Shown: positions 1 through 9,600 of the stretch, in pieces
Position numbering within the stretch: position 1 is the stretch's first letter
Layout of the letters: each line of letters opens with the position of its first letter
Assembly (NCBI GenBank): GCA_027596075.1
Contig: JADGJC010000471.1
Coordinates: 1 to 24,243, forward strand
DNA length: 24,243 bases
Direction: 5' to 3'
Origin: Rhizophlyctis rosea
Taxonomy: Eukaryota > Chytridiomycota > Chytridiomycetes > Rhizophlyctidales > Rhizophlyctidaceae
Program-made: the position numbers and the translations under genes
The notes under the pieces: generated by a model
What the model was told of the DNA's origin: nothing
The model's database searches: none
Seen by the model: the letters and a program-made list of their open reading frames with translations, nothing else

Positions 1-79
1 CCAAATTCGCGATTCCCCCAAACAAACTCCATACACATACCGCCGGCCCCCGCACTCCCCGCGCAACTCCCTACACACA

Positions 80-2420
80 TCACGCCTTGTCCGGAACCCC
101 AACACTCCCATCACACCCAAACACCAAGTCTTCCGCGAACCAGATCTTCCCGCCCGCTTTCCGGACTCCATCCAAATAAGCCGTATACGCATCCGCAACG
201 GTTTGGTTGAAAGTGTATGCCCAATCCCGAATACTTCCATCACCGTTATCTTTCCTCTCCTCAAAGTTCACAATCGCTTTAAGATTCGGAAAGAGGGAAA
301 AGATGGTGCTGTTGACGGTTTGTTGCCACCATGCGCGTTTGATGTCTAGTTCGGATGCACCGGGACGTCCGACGATGAGGGGTGCGCCGGATTCGGCTAG
401 CATCATGGGTTTGTTTTTTTGTGCGGAGAAACGGTCGTAGAATGCGCGGATTGCACGGGTTTGCACCGTACTATCATCGCCAAGGACGCGGTCGACCCAG
501 GGGCCATATCCTAACAACTGGGAGGCGAAAAAGTCCATCTCGGGCGCGGTGTTGGTCCATGTGGCGGGGTTTGCCCAGTTGAGTTGGTCGGGGTAGTAGT
601 AGACTGAGAGGGAGACCCAGTCGACGTAGGCGTCGCCCGGGTAGTAGGGGAGGTAGGGGTCGTCGTAGGAGTCGATTTGGGTTAGGGAGTGGGTTGAGGT
701 TTTTAGGAGGGCGAAGTTTGTTGGGTCGGATGCTGCTGTGGGGGGCGGGGATTGGGAGAGGGAGGTTGTGGCGAAGGGGTAGGCTATGCCGATGTTTGGG
801 GACCAGACCATTGCTGTGGGGGTGTGTGGGGTGGGTGGGTTTAGCAGGACTTTTCGAAATGGTGTTTAGAGTTTTTTGCGTACCTGTCATGTTGGTGTAC
901 TGCCGGACGTATGTTGTCATTTTCACGAATGAGGGCTTGTAGAGAGCGGGCTTGTACCCGTATGATGTCCAATCACCTGCAATAACAGAAGAATCTCATG
1001 TCAGTCCTATCCACTGAGCGTAACAATGGGTGTTTTTTGTCCTTCACCGACGTCCGGCTACTGAACACACAATCGTTCTGCACTCGAAGCTGCCTGTCCC
1101 TTGGAACACCATGATGATCATCTAGTCATGGCGTCCATGATCAAGAAAATGATCCATTTCGCCGCTGCCATGAATGAACGTCCTCTTCTTCATGATCAAA
1201 AGCCTGCTCAATGACCCATAGCATCTCGCTCTTTCCCCCACCGCAGAGTCAACTCATCCCGGCCAAACACAAAACATCCTACTCATCATCATCGCATTGC
1301 TGCGCACACCCACTCCAACACCAACCCCCACCCACATCCACATCCACACCGACATCAAAACACACACACACACACCGACACACAACCACCCCAACATCCA
1401 AACCAACAAACCAAAAACCCACCATTCATCTCATGACACCACCTCAACAGCACGGGCACGCCCCGCTGAGAATTAACCTGATACAACTGCTTGGCAATCA
1501 TATCGTAGATGGCGTCCGTCATTTTGGTTAGGTCGATGACTTCAAATGTTACTTCGAGGATACCGCCCATTTGCTGGACGGTTTGGGCGTGCCAGTCGAG
1601 CATGCCGGTGTTGTAGGGTGGAGTTTTTGTGGCGTCTACTTGGAGGAAGGCGTTGCTGTGTAGGGATTGCGTCGTGAGCAAATGGTGCACATCAAGGAAC
1701 GCTGAGATCGTCAAAATTGCCAATGCCCAATTTGCAATGCCAATGCCGAGTCCATGCAGCATGCCAACCCGGCAGCCATCAAGCAGTCCAACTCTGGGAC
1801 ATTATCAACCAGATGGCACCCCCTCCATCTATCCAGTAATGAATGCAAGTCGACTGTCAGCACCGACAGCATGCACAGCGTAGCCGAAGCAGCTCACCAA
1901 CTCCGCCAACTTCATGTCCAGCAGTACATCATGCAATCAAACATGTCCTGATCGCGATCCATCCAACTAGCCCTCCCACACATTCCCACACGCACCACAC
2001 CCCACCTCACCCTACCCCATATCCCCAACACATACACACAACACACACACACACACACACACACATGCACACAACGCACCTAATAGCACCCCTCAATCCA
2101 CCCATGCGACTCGCGATACCCAAAGGCACATCCTTCTGCCAATCAAGGGAATAACCAATCATCATTCCGTGTACGGGTTCCAATTTCGCCCTTCCAGTAT
2201 TAGTGGAACTGCAAGAAGGGCTAGTTGGATCGATAGAGATAGAGGACCCCCTCCATTCGTTAAACTCTTTGAGTGCCAATCCAATCTTGTGCAAGTTGTA
2301 TATACGCCACGACATGGCCGCGAGTGCTGCTGATGCGAGGAGAAGGGCAAATGTGGCTTTTAGGACAAAGAAAGTTGCGCAGAGGCGTTGGCGGGTGGAG
2401 TATGACATTGGTTTACCCAT
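80..2420 (-). CDS. GH26 family glycoside hydrolase (beta-mannanase-like), membrane-anchored, 4 exons
   Basis: Spliced minus-strand gene with exons 2420-2080, 1655-1423, 976-884 and 813-80. All introns are GT-AG and the phases match (2, 1, 1). The product is 466 aa. Family GH26 enzymes are retaining hydrolases, mostly endo-beta-1,4-mannanases. Visible features are: a hydrophobic span at about residues 11-32, read as a type II membrane anchor; the first-strand motif GYSLDWQKDVP in exon 1; LLRWCHEMNG across the exon 2/3 junction, with E189 the likely acid/base; DWTSYG and MVWSPN; YYPGDAYVDWVSLSVYY; and PMMLAESGAP, with E363 the likely nucleophile. The 174-residue gap between the two glutamates is longer than in well-known GH26 mannanases, so loops are enlarged. 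The start ATG has A at -3. It is head-to-head with TIM50. The family is clear; the substrate is inferred. The first splice junction is the least certain because the protein there is poorly conserved. Confidence 0.88.
977..1422 (-). other. Intron 2 of the GH26 gene (446 nt)
   Basis: The donor GTGGGT splits the glycine codon of the HEMNG motif, and the acceptor is TTGCAG. The sense strand is G/T-rich for its first 200 nt (simple TG/GGT repeats, seen as CA-rich sequence at 1320-1400 on the plus strand). The 1110-1200 part carries several TGATCA-type palindromes. No coding potential is recognised in it. Confidence 0.8.
2034..2072. repeat. CA/TG microsatellite in intron 1 of the GH26 gene
   Basis: An AC dinucleotide run, pure from 2041 to 2065 and imperfect on both sides, lies just inside the intron donor (intron 2079-1656 on the minus strand). 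On the sense strand it is a TG run beginning within 20 nt of the 5' splice site. Such runs vary in length between individuals. Confidence 0.95.
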
Positions 2421-3214
2421 TTTGGAGGTGTGGTATGGGGTAGGTTATGTGGAATACGGAGGAACACGCACGAGCTTTTGGGGACTGGGGCTAAGCTGGA
2501 GGTTTATAGCAGGGGAAAATGACTGCTCCGGGTATATATGGTGATAGGTCCGACGGTTATTTATGCACCTCAATCCGGTCGCGTGAAAGCGGAGATATGA
2601 TGTGTAGTGGTGGAGAGAGAGTGCGGTCACCGTGGGATTTACTGGGCGGTTGCAACAGATGATGGAGACGACGATGGGAGGGTATGATGGAGTGTTTTGG
2701 GATGAGGGTGAAGTGGGAGGACCATATGATGTGTGGAAGTGTATGTGCGAGCCAGAGACCCTGACCAGCAGGATGTTGTGCATGGAGCGTAGGAGAGCAA
2801 GGGTGTCAGGTTGTCAGGTTGTCATCAGGGTCCATCCAACGGCGACCAATGATGATTATGTAAGCGAGTCATTAACATGGATGCAATGACTGCAATGATG
2901 CCCGATTTGGGGATGAGTGTCCCAAAAATAAAATGGGGGGCATTGCAGGCATCGCAGGCATTGCAGGCATTGGGAATGACGCACTGACGCTGACTCACCC
3001 AGAGGGCCGTCTGTAAACTTTTTCCACCCAAGGAGACCCAAGGGGACGCGTTGCAGCTGCTTGCTGCTGTTCCGCACCATCCTCCGACCAGACTGACCAG
3101 TGTGCTGCACCCTATCAGAAGACCTGTGTGCTTGGCACTATCAACCCAACAAGGACACCGGGTTCATACCACCACCCCCCCCGCTTGCAAACTACTTGCT
3201 GAAGACCACTCACA
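2421..3214. promoter_or_regulatory. Shared divergent promoter region between GH26 and TIM50
   Basis: This 794-bp stretch separates the two start codons and should contain both promoters. A TATATAT element at 2533-2539 lies about 115 nt upstream of the GH26 ATG and is a candidate TATA box for that gene. No equally clear TATA box is seen for TIM50. The TIM50 5' flank is C-rich, including a run of eight or more C near 3174, with CACA directly before the ATG. A 9-bp tandem repeat lies near 2941. Assigning promoter function is inference from position. Confidence 0.5.
2941..2972. repeat. 9-bp tandem repeat (CATTGCAGG), about 3.5 copies
   Basis: Units at 2941, 2950, 2959 and 2968 read CATTGCAGG, CATCGCAGG, CATTGCAGG and a partial CATTG. 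The reverse complement of its core (TGCAATG) occurs twice at 2882-2898, so the two blocks could pair as an imperfect hairpin or be opposed binding sites. It lies about 245 nt upstream of the TIM50 ATG. Confidence 0.85.
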
Positions 3215-6200
3215 ATGCCCTCAGTCAGATTACTATCACGGGCCGCTGGATCCCTCGCAACACCTACTACCACTACACACCTGAAACAGCTACCAGCACT
3301 ATCACACTTCACAATAACAACACAAAGAATATCCTCCTCTCGGCTCCCTCTATCACCATCCTCACTCACATCATCCTACCTACCACAAACACGTTTCTTC
3401 ACCGGCGGTAGCGCATCCTTCAACCCTCCACCCAACTCAAAACCCACAGACTCCTTCAACCCGCAGACCGCATCCAAAGATGGGAAACAGCCCACAAAGG
3501 ACCAACCGGACGTTGAAGAAGACGGAGCACAGGGATTAGACTTGTTCGCTACACTAAAGGCACAGCAGAAACGGGAAGAGGCGGCTGCGGCCGCCGGTAC
3601 ATCTCCCTCAACAGCCGCGGGACCGTCATCGGCGGGTGGAGCAGGGTTCGGCGATGTAGAAGAGGGGCAGGAACAACTAAGTCCCGAAGAGGCCGAAAAG
3701 CTACGACAGTTTAAGAAAAAGCAGGAGGAGGAGGAACTCGCCGCTATGAAGAAGTCGTGGCGGAACTTGGGTGCTTTCTCGGCTGCATTTTTCGTACTCG
3801 GTTACATCTATCTGGGTTTGCCCGGTGAAGAGGATAGGGCGGCTTCTGCGGAAGAGAAGCAGGCCCAACAGAATGCTAGTTTCTTGACGACCTACAACCA
3901 GCGCGTCTGGAAGAACCTAAAAGCGGTTCGCGATGTGAGTATCGGCTGCGAATGGGTGGGAAGGCTGTCGAGGGAAAGGACGGTGAGGTTATAAGTTGGC
4001 TGAAGGAAGTGTGGATGTGGGGTACGTGGGTCGGTGCGATGTATGGATTGGGTTTTAAGCGGCGGAGAGGGGGAAAGGGATTTTGCGTGGGAAGTTTAGT
4101 AAGGGAATGGACGAAGAGTTTAAGAGTTGGTTGGAGCACGTGTGGAGCGTGGGTGGGTGGATAAATTGGAGTTTGGGGTTTGGTGATGAGAAAATCAGAA
4201 GGTTGGATGGGGTTGCGGGCCGCAGGGATGCGTTGTATCCTTTACAGTGGCCAGCATCGGGCGGGCGGCAAGAGTGCGTAATTATGCGGGTCGCAGTTGC
4301 GCGAGGTGGGCCTTCGGCATGATCTGCGATCTGCAGTTGATGGCAGTGGGGATTGTTTGGATAGAAGAACCAGGGCACTTGTGTTCATGGTGATGACTAC
4401 GCAGGAGGGGAAGGGAAAGCTGGAAGCGAGAATCCAACACAAAAATGCTAACCACACTCCACCACATCGCCATACAGGTCTGGACAACCCCCACCACCGA
4501 CAAACTCCTCCCAGACCCACTTCCAGCCCAATACCAAAGACCGATCACTTTATGCATAGAATTGACGGATTCGCTAATTCATATGGAATGGGATGTGAGT
4601 GTCGATGAGATGTATTTTTTGGAATCCATGACACCATGTTCCGTCGCATGATGTATGAGAAGCAAAAGTTCTAACTTGGGCGTGTAAATCAACATAGAAA
4701 TCAATCGGATGGCGCGTCGCACTCCGTCCCGGCGTGAAGCAATTCCTATCCAACCTCAGCCGTTCATACGAAGTCGTCGTATACACTACCCAACCAGGCT
4801 ACGTAAGTACTCTTCTCCACACTTCCTTTACACCCCTACGCCATCACACCACCCAACCCATCAACCCACCCACTAACCCCCTCCCTCCACACGCAAACAG
4901 CTCGCCGACCCAGTAATGGCAACCCTAGACCCGCACTTCTTCTACGCCATGTACCGCCTCTACCGCGACCACACGTCGTTTATTGACGGTGACTACGTCA
5001 AGGATTTGACTAAATTGAACCGGGATTTAGGGAAGACGCTTGTTGTGGATATCAAGCCGGAGAGTTTTAAGTTGCAGCCGGAGAATGGGTTGTTGCTCAA
5101 GCCGTGGAAGGGGGAGAGGGGGGATAAGGAGTTGGGGAGGTGGGGGGTGTTTTTGGAGGGTAGGTTTTGTGTATTTTGTGTTGATAGCGCGGTGGTTTGG
5201 GGGGAGTTTTTGAGAAGGGGGGTTGGTGTGGGTGTTGGGGGTGTGGGCTGAGGGGAGGGGAGTGGGAAGGTGTCTTTGACTTGAGCGGGTTGGATGTGCG
5301 TGGAGGGAGGGATGTGGATTTTGAGGCACCGCACAGAAATGCCAGCTGGTGGCGATGTAGGGCTGTTCTGATGGATTTTCGGGAAAGCGCACCGGTGACG
5401 CCGCGTTGGAGTCTTGGAGGATTTGGATTTGAGGCGGTTGGGATGATGATGCCCGCATTGGGTTTTCAGGATCTTCGATTGGCCGCCTCGTGGTTCTGAG
5501 ATCGCGAGGATGCCGATGCAGATTTGGGACCATTTGCGAAGGTGTCGCTGCAGAGTGGAGGGCGCAATCTGGCGGTGCGTGCCGTCGGCTATGAAGAAGC
5601 GGAGATATCCGGAGGGGCATTTTGGGAAGGCATCTGGATTTTGGGGTTCGTGGTTATGTTAGTGGATGGGATGGGATATGGGATGGGATGTCTAGGAATC
5701 AATGGATGTATCCTTCTTTCGACGGTGCTAACCACACACTTGGCAACTACCCCACAGAACTAGCAATCTTCCTCCTCCACTACGGAGTCGACGACGTCCG
5801 ACCCCTCCTCGAAACCCTCAAACGCCTCGACGCCTCCGACCCGCCCGAAGCATGGTCGAAATGGAAACTTCTCTCCCGCGCTAAATTCGCCGAACTCTCC
5901 GGCGAGAAATCCCCATCCTCCTCTTCCTCTTCCTCCCTAGCCTCCTCCGCCACAAACCTAATCAAACGCCTCTTCGGCGGCGCGGGCGCTAGCGTCGCAT
6001 CTTCGACCATGCCACCCGGTATGCCGAGTAATTTGATCGACCAGATAGAGTGGTTGGCGAGGGAGGAGAGGGCGCTTGCGGCGAAGGAGCATCAGGAGCA
6101 GGTCAGGCAGATGGCGGAGGTGCAGAAACAGCAGGAGGAGTATGCGCGGAAGGTGATTGAGGAACAACGGGCGAAGGGGTTGAAGCTCGTGGACTACATG

Positions 6201-6248
6201 ATGGGGGCTGGACAGCCTCCGGCGATGCCGCCGGCGGGGAGTTCGTAG
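3215..6248 (+). CDS. TIM50: Mitochondrial import inner membrane translocase subunit TIM50, 5 exons
   Basis: Exons are 3215-3934, 4478-4594, 4698-4802, 4901-5159 and 5758-6248, all GT-AG, encoding 563 aa. TIM50 is the TIM23-complex receptor that takes presequence proteins emerging from the outer membrane. The N-terminus (about 1-60) is rich in R, S and T with almost no acidic residues, as in a matrix presequence. A charged, Ala/Glu-rich linker follows, then one membrane span (about 184-202, SAAFFVLGYIYLG). The FCP1/NIF-like intermembrane-space domain begins at KLLPDPLPAQYQRP and includes GWRVALRPGV, VKDLTKLNRDLGKT, FKLQPENGLLLKPW and DDVRPLLE. The phosphatase motif DxDxT is degenerate (ELTDS, residues 268-272), as is usual for TIM50, so it should be catalytically dead. 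A C-terminal extension (about 492-541) is rich in E, Q, K and A and is predicted coiled coil; it lies beyond the conserved domain. The 5' end of exon 1 (MPSVRLLSR) fixes the start. Confidence 0.95.
3935..4477 (+). other. Intron 1 of TIM50 (543 nt)
   Basis: A phase-0 intron with donor GTGAGT and acceptor CATACAG. It is G-rich on the sense strand until about 4430, then A/C-rich up to the acceptor. It contains a diverged direct duplication (see the repeat at 3952). No conserved exon is recognised inside, and the protein reads sensibly across it. Confidence 0.85.
3952..4165 (+). repeat. Diverged tandem duplication inside TIM50 intron 1 (period about 131 bp)
   Basis: The segment from 3952 and the segment from 4083 align by eye at roughly 70 percent over about 65-80 bases. 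Shared anchors are GTGGGAAG near the start, GAGGGAA/AAGGGAA, GGAC, AAGTTGG/GAGTTGG and GTGTGGA. The two copies even translate alike in one frame (SWLKEVW against SWLEHVW), though no known protein is indicated. Confidence 0.6.
5160..5757 (+). other. Intron 4 of TIM50 (598 nt)
   Basis: A phase-1 intron with donor GTAGGT and acceptor CCCACAG. The first 500 nt are G/T-rich on the sense strand and the last 60 nt are C/A-rich. The flanking exons join FLE to ELAIF, which matches the TIM50 family, so this large block is removed although parts of it are open. No gene is recognised in it. Confidence 0.85.
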
Positions 6249-7080
6249 GGTGGGGTTGTGGGAGTGAGGGGTTTTGGTGGGGTTTTGGTGGGGTTTGGGA
6301 GGGTTGAGGGTTTGGGGGTTGTGGCGGGAAGGTGGGGTTTGGGATGGGAGTAGAGTGATGTTAATAGTGTTTTTGCGGGATTTGAGGGATGAGGGGACGA
6401 GACGGCGAGGGGCGGAGGTGGGGTCAGGATTGTTTTTGCGGGTTTCGAGGATGCGAGGGGGCGGGAAAGATTCGGTGGGGGTTGAGGGGGCGGGTGGAGG
6501 GGATTAGGTTATTTGTGTGAGGGGAGGTGGGGTTTGGGATGTTTTCGTGTTTTGAAGGATTAGGGACGAGACGGGTTGGTGGGGTTGGGAGGGTGGTGGG
6601 GGGAAGGGTTGGTTGTGTGGAGGCGGGGTGGGGCCGAGGTAGGGCGGGTGTTGGAGACCTTTGCGTGTTTTGAGGGATGCGGGGTTGGTTGGAAGGGAGG
6701 TGGGGTGTGGGCGGGCGAAGGTTTTAGAGGGGTTTGCGTGGGTGAGTGGTGGGAGGCGAGAAGATTTCGTTGGGGTAGGGAAGGGGGGGTGGAGGGGGGT
6801 GGGATGCGTTTTGGGCTGTTGGACGGAAGGGGAGTGCGTGCTGTTGGAGTGGAGGGTTGGTGGTTCGGAGGAGGGTTCGAGTGGGGTGTTGGGGGTTGTT
6901 TTTAGGGCGGGGAGGTTTGGAGGGTACGGTTTTGGAGGGAAGTTGGAGGGGGTTATGTGGGAAGTGAAGTTTGGTGGCGGGGTTGAGGGTGGGAGTTGAG
7001 GGTGGGGAGGGGGGTTGTGGTTCGTTTATGTTGTGGGACGGGTGTAGATGCGGGATGTGGGTAGGGTGGGAAGCTGAGAC
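6249..7080 (+). other. G-rich, C-poor tract downstream of TIM50
   Basis: For about 830 nt the plus strand is dominated by runs of G separated by single T or A, with very few C. It begins at the TIM50 stop codon and fades near 7050. Open frames here are by-products of the composition (Gly/Trp/Arg/Val-rich on plus, Pro/Ser/His-rich on minus). It probably includes the TIM50 3' UTR and termination region. The many closely spaced GGG and GGGG runs make G-quadruplex or R-loop formation possible, which is inference. Confidence 0.75.
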
Positions 7081-7192
7081 GTAGATGGTCGTGTTGTATT
7101 ATCTGTAAATTATTATCATAATACTCCCCGCAATATAGCGGAGGACATCCAAAGATTTTGGAAGTTTGCGAAGATGATCTTCGGTGGTTCCA
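7081..7192 (+). repeat. Dispersed repeat A, copy 1
   Basis: It shares an ordered set of words with stretches near 10048 and 12786: GTAGATGGT, TATCTGTAAAT, TACTCCCCGCAATATAGCG, and then a GAAGAT block 30-40 nt later. Identity is moderate and the copies are clearly old. No reading frame is shared between copies. Confidence 0.55.
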
Positions 7193-8700
7193 CATTCAGA
7201 TTATCTGAAATCTCATCGTGACGCAGCTCACTTGATATTGTCATTTCCGGTTATCTGCTGGCCTTTGTTTTTGTCCGCTGTGCGGTTTGGTTGGCAATGG
7301 GGCCCGGTGCCCACAGCGTGAACACAACCTTACAGATTGTTACGCACATGTTTCATGGTTGAGAGGCGAGAAAAAGTGGTCCACCACTCCATGCGCAATT
7401 GTTGATCTCAATTTGAATTTTTTTTTTTTTTTCGGTTGTCAAAGTATGCCACTTCCAGGGTCTCATTGAGTTTATCATGATGATTCAAAAACATGTGCGG
7501 CCAGACAAAATTTTGGGGGTGAAAGTTCATTTGTCGATGGAGCCCGTCGAATGAAATTGACCGTGCATAGTGGGTCTTTTTTTTTTTGGCCGGTCCTAAT
7601 TTTGCTGATCGGGCATGACCCCAATATGACGTTTGGAATATTTATGGAGATCTTGATAACCGTCCCGCCAAACCTTGACACGCCCGCACCATTTCATTTA
7701 TTCTATGGTGGGGGGCGAAAGTTACTCACCAATGGTTTGGGATCAATTCTATTCAAGTCTCCCTTTTTGTCTTCGTAACCTTCAAACACGTCACCTGCAA
7801 GTTGCACCCTACATCGAACGGCGTGCTGCGGAAACCTTTAGACCTTTTCTAACAGGATCGGACACGCACGATTCATGGTACCGGGCAAGGCAAAAATCCC
7901 CCGCCGCGCCGAGACATGACGTCAATCTTCCTGTCCAAAATGATTTTTTTTGTTCTTTTCGTCTTTGTGAACATGTTGCTGACAATTGCTTGTCCGGCAA
8001 ATGCCGCACATTGCAAATACGAAACGAGGATGCTGAGCATCTTCACGATCAGTGCCCATGTCCGAGTGACTATCCACTGGGCTGTGGCCAGAAGAAGTGC
8101 GAAAAAAGAAGATCAGATGTGGGAACGTGTGAACCAACCCCTGCCAATCGTAATCGGAAGAGGAGTTGACGAAAGGGTCATTGGTGATTGATCTCACATA
8201 TTTCGGGAGTACAATCACGTGAATCCGGTGAGAATCGCCAAGTTTGAACATAGAAGAGGGTGATTCGAAACATAGGGGGCTTCTAGCCTCGATATGACAA
8301 GACTCATAAAAGTATTGCCTTTCCTCCACATGTATGTTGGATCGTTCTCTTGCCTATCAGTGCAGCAGACGAAGAGGAATTAAAATGATCAATCGTGTGG
8401 GGAATCAATCGAATAGGAATCATGAACGATCGTGAGGGCTATCAGCTACTATCAATTCCGTGGTGGTGCGCATATACACCACTCTAGGCCTGCGCTCCCG
8501 CTCCTTTGTTGTGAGGCTTCTTTTTGGCCCCTTTTCGTTCCTTGTCGACATGTTCCATGATGTAACCTGCATGATCGAATCATAAAAAAAAAAACCCCCC
8601 CGATAGCTGACATGCATCGTGCCTTGGTCCAATACGAACGATATCTCTGTTTGTTTGTTTTTTTTTCTGCCGTCAAAGGGATACCAGCCAACAGTCACTT
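7193..8700. other. Region without recognisable genes; T-tracts and repeat fragments
   Basis: About 1.5 kb with no supported gene. It holds a 15-base T run (7418-7432) followed by GTCAAAGTATGCCACTTCCAG, and further T-runs near 7577, 7943 and 8660 with similar downstream words. These look like fragments of the T-tract repeat described for 9050-9400. Open frames reach 164 codons (7675-8169) but show no recognisable domain or start context. Confidence 0.5.
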
Positions 8701-8985
8701 GCAGTTGATGAATTGACATGACCTTTCATTGTGGCAGGAAAGAGGCGCGAGGAAAAAAGCAAAGTACCAGGCAGTATTTGGCAGAAGCCCCAACTTTCTC
8801 CGGCATATCGCACCGAGAGGGGACTTGGATGTTCTTTCTTGTCAAGTTCCGGAAGCGATCGTTATAAGAAGGCCGAACATGGAACCTCTGCAAAGGCAAA
8901 CCCCAAAAAGCACATACCAGCTCTACTTCCTGTCAATCGATTACCGTAGCATCGCAATCCGACAAAGAACAATTCGGAATTGAAT
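8700..8985 (+). repeat. Dispersed T-tract repeat family, partial copy
   Basis: Collinear with about 14677-15090. Shared words are GTTGAT near the start, TTTCAT, the block CTCCGGCATATCGCACC at 8799 (CCGGTATCTCGCACC at 14945), and then CCAGCTCTACTTCCTG near 8919 (CTGTTCTACTTATCCTG near 15028). No protein is conserved between the copies. Confidence 0.5.
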
Positions 8986-9029
8986 CTCATTGTTGAGGGA
9001 TGTACCTTCAATGATGATATCTTTGGATT

Positions 9030-9400
9030 GCAGCTCACGTCTTTTTTGCCCGCTTCTCCGTTGCTAAGGGCCGGAAATGCCGACGACCCGAAAGACTGTG
9101 AACACAAACTGATAGGTTGATATGCACCTTTCATGGTGTGGCAAGAGAACGACACTGATGTCCCTCATGCCATCGGGGTCAGATGATACTTGATTTTTTT
9201 CGCCCGTTGCTAAAGGCATGCCAGTTACAGGGTTCCATATAACATTGGAGAAACAGATGGCTACAAATATTCATTTTCCAACTTTTGTATCGCGGAGCCG
9301 TGCATCTTGCACAGGTTTCCCAAAAGGTTGAAACGGTAGAAGAACTGCGAAAAAGGGCAAACACAAAGAAGAAGTTTAGACGAGGTACAGTGAGAGTCAA
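9030..9400 (+). repeat. Dispersed T-tract repeat family, copy
   Basis: Runs in parallel with about 14628-14925. The ordered matches are GATAG(G)TTGATATGC (9112 and 14674), TTTCATG, a T-run of 7-8, GGCATGCCAGTTAC (9216) against GGCATGCCAGCTAC (14766), AGGGTTCCAT against AGGTTCCAT, CATTG, AAACAG, TTTGTAT, and finally an A-rich GAAAC...AAAAAGTTT-like end. The same order over about 300 nt makes chance unlikely. No terminal inverted repeat or coding capacity was found. Confidence 0.6.
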
Positions 9401-9470
9401 TTTCACCAATGACTGGGAGGGGTGAGTGACTGTGCGACGAGGGTATCAGTGCCGAATACCAAGCGTCGCA

Positions 9471-9600
9471 TGATTGGCTCAAACTGGGCTGCTCATTATA
9501 CCCATTTCTTGGGGACATTGCCGCACTGGCACAGGCAGTCATCGGAAAGCAAGGGAGCGCGACGCACAAAAAAAACTTAGTTCTCATAGACTTCGATGAC
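9471..9600 (+). repeat. Dispersed repeat B, copy 1
   Basis: Matches 11552-11690: GGCTCAAACTG, CATTTCTTGGGGACA (TTTTCT...CTTGAGGACA in the other copy), then CGGAAAGCAAGGGAGCG (CGGAAAGCAAGTAGCG) and an A-run. No shared reading frame is seen. Confidence 0.5.

Noticed and set aside
474..926. Second minus-strand frame overlapping the last GH26 exons
   Set aside because: It reads MTTYVRQYTNM from real exon 3 but then runs through the intron and out of frame into a Pro/Arg-rich shadow of exon 4.
2941..2972. CRISPR-like array
   Set aside because: Units are only 9 bp with no spacers, and the window is eukaryotic. No CRISPR array is present anywhere.
6274..6999. Several Gly/Trp/Arg-rich open frames after TIM50
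   Set aside because: They follow directly from the lack of C and A in the G-rich tract, which removes stop codons. The protein composition is unnatural.
8390..8440. tRNA-like words (ATTCGAA/TCGAAT type) in several places in 8.2-13.8 kb
   Set aside because: None had the paired acceptor, anticodon and T arms at tRNA spacing.
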